Of a stretch of 64,000 bases of DNA, positions 60,984-64,000 are shown one piece after another (the stretch's first letter is position 1; every line of letters begins with the position of its first letter). The stretch comes from Peptoniphilaceae bacterium (lineage in GTDB: Bacteria; Bacillota; Clostridia; Tissierellales; Peptoniphilaceae): NCBI GenBank assembly GCA_902363535.1, contig CABJAE010000008.1, positions 43,743 through 107,742 on the forward strand. The letters run 5' to 3'. Under the pieces are notes generated by a model that made no database searches, was not told where the DNA came from, and saw nothing but the letters and a program-made list of their open reading frames with translations. The position numbers and the translations under genes are program-made.

Positions 60984-61107
60984 CGTTGATTTCACGCAGA
61001 GCAACGGCTATGTGGAAGGAATGCACAACAAGATCAAGATGGTGAAGCACATCGCCTTTGAGATGCGCAACTTTCACCATCTCCGAATCAAATGGGTGTT
61101 TATTTGA
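60984..61107 (+). pseudogene. ISL3 transposase C-terminal fragment
   Basis: About 40 residues: VDFTQSNGYVEGMHNKIKMV, then KHIAFEMRNFHHLRIKW. SNG(Y)VEG-x-NNKIK and F-x-RNF-x-x-R are the classic end of ISL3-family DDE transposases. The catalytic Asp residues upstream are not found. Confidence 0.75.
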
Positions 61108-61221
61108 CAGATCGGTGATGAGTAACTTAGGAAAACAAAGAGGAGTCTGGTTTTCACTAAACTCCCCAATGGTTCACATAGAGCCGATTTTTCATGGAGG
61201 CTAAATTGTAAGAGATTGGCC

Positions 61222-61270
61222 AAAAAAGGCTGCCGGCAGAATGACCATGGCATTTGCTAGCAGCCTTTTT
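61222..61270 (-). terminator. Terminator of the lipoprotein gene
   Basis: AAAAAAGGCTGC / GCAGCCTTTTT stem with a long loop, 9 nt past the lipoprotein stop on the minus strand. Confidence 0.75.
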
Positions 61271-61278
61271 ACTTACCC

Positions 61279-61791
61279 TCACAGGTCAAAAACCTGGCTG
61301 GGACTTTCCAAATAGAAAATTTTTTGGCGAATAGTAGCCCTGATGACATGCCGGGTCTCTCGGTCCCCCTTCTTGGTGACAAAGACCAGGTCGTAGCTAT
61401 CATCATCCGGATCCACTCTTGTAACAGAAACCAGATCCACACTGTCCAAAGTCTTTTCTCTTAGGGGGAAGTAGGGGTAATCCCCATTGGCCACCATCGT
61501 CTCCAGTGCCTCCCGGGTCATGACTTCCTTAAAGGGGTCATAGAGAGCGGGCAGATCCCGGGCCGCTTCTCGGCCAGCTTCCGGGTCTCCATCCAGTTTA
61601 ATGACCTGGCCTGCCCGGCTTAGTTCTTCTTCCAACTGCCTCCAATCCTCTTCCTTAAAGTCCAGCTGGGCCAGGTAGAGCTTGGCAAAGTCTTGGGCCA
61701 GTGCTTGGGCCGGGTCTTTGGTCTCTTTGGGACCACAGGCCACCAGGGTCAGGGCTAAAGCTAATAAACTAACTATAGATGCTCTTTTCAT
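61279..61791 (-). CDS. Small lipoprotein, unknown function
   Basis: 170 residues. Lipoprotein signal with lipobox LVACG (Cys about 19), an acidic helical stretch (LDFKEEDWRQLEEELSRAG), and a C-terminal beta-rich part (DSYDLVFVTKKGDRETRHVIRATIR) that suggests an NTF2- or DUF4878-like fold, not certain. Codon use is richer in G+C than the flanking IS debris. ATG follows AAGGAGAG. It stands alone beside the tRNA array. Confidence 0.65.
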   Translation of the reverse strand: MKRASIVSLLALALTLVACGPKETKDPAQALAQDFAKLYLAQLDFKEEDWRQLEEELSRAGQVIKLDGDPEAGREAARDLPALYDPFKEVMTREALETMVANGDYPYFPLREKTLDSVDLVSVTRVDPDDDSYDLVFVTKKGDRETRHVIRATIRQKIFYLESPSQVFDL

Positions 61792-62228
61792 ACCATCTCT
61801 CCTTTACTTTAGTTGTTAAAAACTTACAATATGGGGGTTTCCATCTCCTTTTTCCGGTTATTCCGGTACTGTTTACCAACGCAATTTTGTAGGCCTACTT
61901 AAACCGGCCGAGCCTTACTCAATATGTCGCCATTACTATACCTAGCAGAATTTAACAATAATTTATCGACAAACATATTTCCTTCCTCACTTTTTTGTAA
62001 TAAGTAGTGGTATGTAGCAAATTGTTTTAATCCACACTATTATCTGCTTATGAGACATGATCGCATCTTTTTAATATTTTGTCAAACGTTTGCATGTCGA
62101 GCTGTTCTTATTCTATTCTCCTTTAACCTATAACTATTCAATGAATCTTTCATCCCTAGACGCTGCTTTTGTTCATAGAAATGATTGTTTTTTTCCCTTG
62201 ATCAAACACTCGTTAATTCGTATCAAAA
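61792..62228. other. AT-rich intergenic region
   Basis: About 440 nt without a supported gene between the lipoprotein gene and the MITE-like palindrome. No RNA gene or repeat recognised; ORFs here are short and lack ribosome binding sites. Confidence 0.5.
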
Positions 62229-62287
62229 ATATGGCTCTATGACAACCATTGAAGAGTTACTCCCCAATGAATAGTATAGAGCCATAT
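62229..62287. mobile_element. MITE-like palindrome built from two ISL3 ends
   Basis: Outer 12-bp perfect inverted repeat ATATGGCTCTAT / ATAGAGCCATAT with the inner CCATTG...CCAATG ends of the same IS as at 59.7 kb. It is only 59 bp long with no coding capacity: left and right ends joined directly. Confidence 0.65.
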
Positions 62288-62298
62288 TATAAAGACAC

Positions 62299-62324
62299 AA
62301 AAAAAGCCGAGGCAAACTCGGCTT
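62299..62324 (-). terminator. Terminator after tRNA-Trp
   Basis: GCCGAG / CTCGGC stem followed by seven T on the minus strand. Confidence 0.85.
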
Positions 62325-62328
62325 CATT

Positions 62329-62403
62329 TGGCAGGAGTAGTAGGATTTGAACCCACGACATTTGGTTTTGGAGACCAACGTTCTACCACTGAACTATACT
62401 CCT
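62329..62403 (-). tRNA. tRNA-Trp (anticodon CCA)
   Basis: Acceptor AGGAGTA/TACTCCT, anticodon loop CTCCAAA, T-arm GGGTTCAAATCC, encoded 3' CCA. It has its own promoter and terminator, separate from the array upstream. Confidence 0.95.
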
Positions 62404-62418
62404 ATACTCGATGTTAAT

Positions 62419-62447
62419 ATACTAACAGATTTTTACACTGTTTTCAA
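62419..62447 (-). promoter_or_regulatory. Promoter of tRNA-Trp
   Basis: TTGAAA (62442-62447), 17-nt spacer, TAGTAT (62419-62424) on the minus strand. Confidence 0.65.
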
Positions 62448-62481
62448 TCCCTTTTCATGGTTCCCGATTTGGGAATTGTAT

Positions 62482-62506
62482 AAAAAAACTGTAGCCTCCG
62501 CTACAG
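62482..62506 (-). terminator. Terminator of the main tRNA array
   Basis: CTGTAGC / GCTACAG stem followed by seven T on the minus strand, 20 nt past tRNA-Phe. Confidence 0.88.
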
Positions 62507-62525
62507 CTCCGAGTCTTTACTCAAC

Positions 62526-62601
62526 TGGTGCCCAGAGCCGGAATCGAACCAGCGACACGCAGATTTTCAGTCTGCTGCTCTACCGACTGAGCTATCTGGG
62601 C
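62526..62601 (-). tRNA. tRNA-Phe (anticodon GAA)
   Basis: Acceptor GCCCAGA/TCTGGGC, anticodon loop CTGAAAA, encoded CCA. Last gene of the array. Confidence 0.96.
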
Positions 62602-62605
62602 TTAA

Positions 62606-62682
62606 TGGTGGGCCCTCAGGGACTCGAACCCTGGACCTACCGGTTATGAGCCGGGAGCTCTAACCAACTGAGCTAAAGGCCC
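62606..62682 (-). tRNA. tRNA-Met (anticodon CAT, elongator)
   Basis: Anticodon loop CTCATAA, D-arm TTTAGCTCAGTTGG of elongator type and paired acceptor end GGGCC/GGCCC; encoded CCA. An isoleucine (lysidine) CAT tRNA is a less likely alternative. Confidence 0.85.
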
Positions 62683-62690
62683 TCACAAAT

Positions 62691-62781
62691 TGGCGGAGAA
62701 GGAGGGATTTGAACCCTCGCGCCCCGTGAAGGACCTACTCCCTTAGCAGGGGAGCCTCTTCAGCCACTTGAGTACTTCTCC
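62691..62781 (-). tRNA. tRNA-Ser (anticodon GCT)
   Basis: Class II tRNA with long variable arm; anticodon loop CTGCTAA; acceptor GGAGAAG/CTTCTCC; encoded CCA. Confidence 0.95.
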
Positions 62782-62785
62782 TTAT

Positions 62786-62874
62786 TGGCGGAGAGGGTGG
62801 GATTCGAACCCACGTGGGCGTGAACCCTAACGGTTTTCAAGACCGCCTCGTTATGACCGCTTCGATACCTCTCC
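62786..62874 (-). tRNA. tRNA-Ser (anticodon TGA)
   Basis: Class II tRNA; anticodon loop CTTGAAA; acceptor GGAGAGG/CCTCTCC; encoded CCA. Confidence 0.95.
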
Positions 62875-62879
62875 TATTA

Positions 62880-62956
62880 TGGTGATCCATCCGCGACTCG
62901 AACGCGGGACACCCTGATTAAAAGTCAGGTGCTCTGCCAACTGAGCTAATGGATCA
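62880..62956 (-). tRNA. tRNA-Lys (anticodon TTT)
   Basis: Acceptor TGATCCA/TGGATCA, anticodon loop CTTTTAA, encoded CCA. Confidence 0.96.
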
Positions 62957-62959
62957 TAA

Positions 62960-63036
62960 TGGCTGGGGCGACAGGACTCGAACCTGTGGAATGCCAGAGT
63001 CAAAGTCTGGTGCCTTACCGACTTGGCTACGCCCCA
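62960..63036 (-). tRNA. tRNA-Gln (anticodon TTG)
   Basis: Acceptor TGGGGCG/CGCCCCA, anticodon loop CTTTGAC, encoded CCA. Confidence 0.96.
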
Positions 63037-63046
63037 ACAAAATTAA

Positions 63047-63123
63047 TGGCGCACCTAGGAGGATTCGAACCCCCGACACACGGATTAGAAGTCCGTTGCT
63101 CTATCCTACTGAGCTATAGGTGC
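63047..63123 (-). tRNA. tRNA-Arg (anticodon TCT)
   Basis: Acceptor GCACCTA/TAGGTGC, anticodon loop CTTCTAA, encoded CCA. Confidence 0.96.
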
Positions 63124-63126
63124 TCG

Positions 63127-63200
63127 TGGAGCGGGTGAAGGGAATCGAACCCTCGCAACCAGCTTGGAAGGCTGGGGCTCTACCACTGAGCTACACCCGC
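63127..63200 (-). tRNA. tRNA-Gly (anticodon TCC)
   Basis: Acceptor GCGGGTG/CACCCGC, anticodon loop CTTCCAA, encoded CCA. A 98-nt spacer separates it from the upstream tRNA-Tyr, longer than the other gaps. Confidence 0.96.
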
Positions 63201-63298
63201 AGGTGAATATCGAAATAACTCCCGGTACTAGAGATGGTCGATTCGAAGAACCGCACAGCGACCCAACTACCGCCTCTAACTTTGATTGATAATTTATA

Positions 63299-63384
63299 TG
63301 GTGGAGGAGAGTGGATTCGAACCACTGAAAGCTGAGCTAACGGATTTACAGTCCGTCCCCTTTGGCCAACTCGGGAACTCCTCC
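63299..63384 (-). tRNA. tRNA-Tyr (anticodon GTA)
   Basis: Class II tRNA with long variable arm; anticodon loop CTGTAAA; acceptor GGAGGAG/CTCCTCC; encoded CCA. Confidence 0.96.
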
Positions 63385-63400
63385 AAAAGTGCTTTCGCAC

Positions 63401-63476
63401 TGGAGCTGGTGGGAGGACTTGAACCCCTAACCTACTGATTACAAATCAGTTGCTCTACCAATTGAGCTACACCAGC
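63401..63476 (-). tRNA. tRNA-Thr (anticodon TGT)
   Basis: Acceptor GCTGGTG/CACCAGC, anticodon loop TTTGTAA, encoded CCA. Confidence 0.96.
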
Positions 63477-63534
63477 ACAATGACAACTAATTAAGAGCTC
63501 TTCTTTCAAAAAACATAAGCGGTAACTTATGTAA

Positions 63535-63611
63535 TGGCGACCTGGATCGGACTCGAACCGACGACCTCCAGCGTGACAGGCTGGCATTCTAACCAACTGA
63601 ACTACCAGGCC
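63535..63611 (-). tRNA. tRNA-Asp (anticodon GTC)
   Basis: Acceptor GGCCTGG/CCAGGTC, anticodon loop CTGTCAC, encoded CCA. The 58-nt spacer before tRNA-Thr holds an ACATAAG/CTTATGT hairpin. Confidence 0.96.
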
Positions 63612-63615
63612 AGGT

Positions 63616-63691
63616 TGGTGGGCGCAATAGGGCTCGAACCTATGACCCCCTGCTTGTAAGGCAGATGCTCTCCCAACTGAGCTATGCGCCC
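63616..63691 (-). tRNA. tRNA-Val (anticodon TAC)
   Basis: Acceptor GGGCGCA/TGCGCCC, anticodon loop CTTACAA, encoded CCA. Confidence 0.96.
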
Positions 63692-63696
63692 TTATA

Positions 63697-63771
63697 TGGT
63701 GACCCCGCCGGGATTCGAACCCGGGTAACCGCCGTGAAAGGGCGGTGTCTTAACCGCTTGACCACGGGGCC
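63697..63771 (-). tRNA. tRNA-Glu (anticodon TTC)
   Basis: Acceptor GGCCCCG/CGGGGTC, anticodon loop CTTTCAC, encoded CCA. Confidence 0.95.
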
Positions 63772-63774
63772 ATT

Positions 63775-63851
<77 letters not shown>

Positions 63852-63885
63852 ATACATATTGCTGATGGATACATTACATCCATAG

Positions 63886-63973
63886 TGGTGCCGAGGACCG
63901 GAATCGAACCGGTACGATCTCAACGACCGCAGGATTTTAAGTCCTGTGCGTCTGCCAGTTCCGCCACCCCGGC
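63886..63973 (-). tRNA. tRNA-Leu (anticodon TAA)
   Basis: Class II tRNA; anticodon loop CTTAAAA; acceptor GCCGGGG/CCTCGGC with a wobble; encoded CCA. Confidence 0.95.
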
Positions 63974-63976
63974 TTA

Positions 63977-64000
63977 TGGCTCTCAGGGTGGGACTCGAAC
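63977..64000 (-). tRNA. tRNA, identity unknown (cut by right edge)
   Basis: Only the 3' end is visible: T-arm GTTCGAGTCCCACC, acceptor strand CTGAGAG and encoded CCA. The anticodon lies outside the window, so no amino acid is assigned. Confidence 0.85.

Larger units (their letters stand above)
59694..61185 (+). mobile_element. Composite of decayed ISL3-type insertion sequences
   Basis: The outer ends match as inverted repeats: GGCTCTAT...CCATTGGGGAGT on the left (59694-59719) and ACTCCCCAATGG...ATAGAGCC on the right (61161-61185). Inside are two direct copies of an ISL3-like 5' region (from 59750 and from 60565; shared text such as AAAAAGATAGCACTTGTTTT), of which only the second continues to a transposase C-terminus. 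An AT-rich small gene lies between them. All transposase reading frames are broken. No obvious target-site duplication at the outer ends. Confidence 0.65.

Noticed and set aside
63201-63298. tRNA-like sequence in the long spacer between tRNA-Gly and tRNA-Tyr
   Set aside because: A T-arm-like GGTTC-TTCGAATC-GACC is present on the minus strand but no acceptor or anticodon stem could be folded around it; at most a decayed tRNA.

Overview
The window reads as a chromosomal stretch of a strictly anaerobic, fermentative, low-to-mid GC Gram-positive bacterium (Bacillota; the gene set fits a Clostridia/Tissierellia-type coccus such as Peptoniphilaceae, which is inference). The basis is pyruvate:ferredoxin oxidoreductase, a monomeric FeFe hydrogenase, anaerobic sulfite reductase AsrABC, MprF, ECF-type vitamin/metal transport, strong AGGAGG ribosome binding sites and CCA-encoding tRNA genes. 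No single marker fixes the genus.

Layout. 1-2000 (minus): an ECF transporter (S component, EcfT, partial EcfA), followed by a decayed recombinase remnant near 2.1-2.3 kb. 2.6-8.5 kb (plus): murI with a GT2-GtrA glycosyltransferase, then a methionine cassette metF / MetH-activation protein / metH. 8.7-10.3 kb (plus): an ECF sigma factor with its membrane anti-sigma partner. 10.5-13.0 kb (minus): YciI-like protein, Orn/Lys/Arg-type decarboxylase and radical SAM protein. 13.2-18.0 kb (minus): a conspicuously AT-rich module of ABC permease, ATPase, histidine kinase and response regulator, with phased direct repeats in front of the transporter genes. 18.1-31 kb (minus): FNT-type anion channel, a four-gene ABC importer with a DUF3798 lipoprotein, two tandem YhgE/Pip membrane proteins, a small membrane protein and a Gate-domain membrane protein. 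31.8-35.3 kb (plus): nifJ behind a long noncoding region. 35.4-39.7 kb (minus): a small membrane protein and the FMN-riboswitch-controlled ribD-ribE-ribBA-ribH operon. 39.8-41.1 kb (plus): a second ECF sigma/anti-sigma pair. 41.2-42.1 kb (minus): rplM-rpsI. 42.3-43.2 kb (plus): an orphan protein combining a HEPN-like RNAIAH motif with a PD-(D/E)XK nuclease-like end. 43.2-46.4 kb (minus): mprF and an alpha/beta hydrolase. 46.6-51.1 kb (minus): apbE, a membrane protein, pgpA, queT, a 2Fe-2S ferredoxin-like protein and an FeFe hydrogenase. 51.4-55.0 kb (plus): a Crp/Fnr regulator and asrABC, with a CRP-type half-site pair between them. 55.2-58.8 kb (minus): cysteine desulfurase, thiI, lemA and a TPM-domain protein. 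58.9-59.7 kb (plus): a degenerate RNase H-like protein. 59.7-62.3 kb: decayed ISL3-type insertion sequences with palindromic ends, two orphan small genes and a 59-bp MITE-like palindrome. 62.3-64.0 kb (minus): an array of 16 complete tRNA genes and one cut by the window edge.

How the parts fit. PFOR yields reduced ferredoxin and the FeFe hydrogenase can discharge it as H2. AsrABC disposes of sulfite and is probably under the adjacent Crp-family regulator. The riboflavin operon and ApbE supply and attach flavin. MetF-MetH remethylate homocysteine using cobalamin. MprF, YhgE/Pip, the two sigma/anti-sigma pairs and the AT-rich ABC/two-component module all point to envelope sensing and defence against cationic or membrane-active agents.

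The best candidates for something undescribed are the HEPN plus PD-(D/E)XK fusion at 42.25-43.18 kb, the DUF3798 ABC importer, and the palindromic ISL3-end structures with their trapped small gene. All coordinates and motifs were read by eye; no database search was run.
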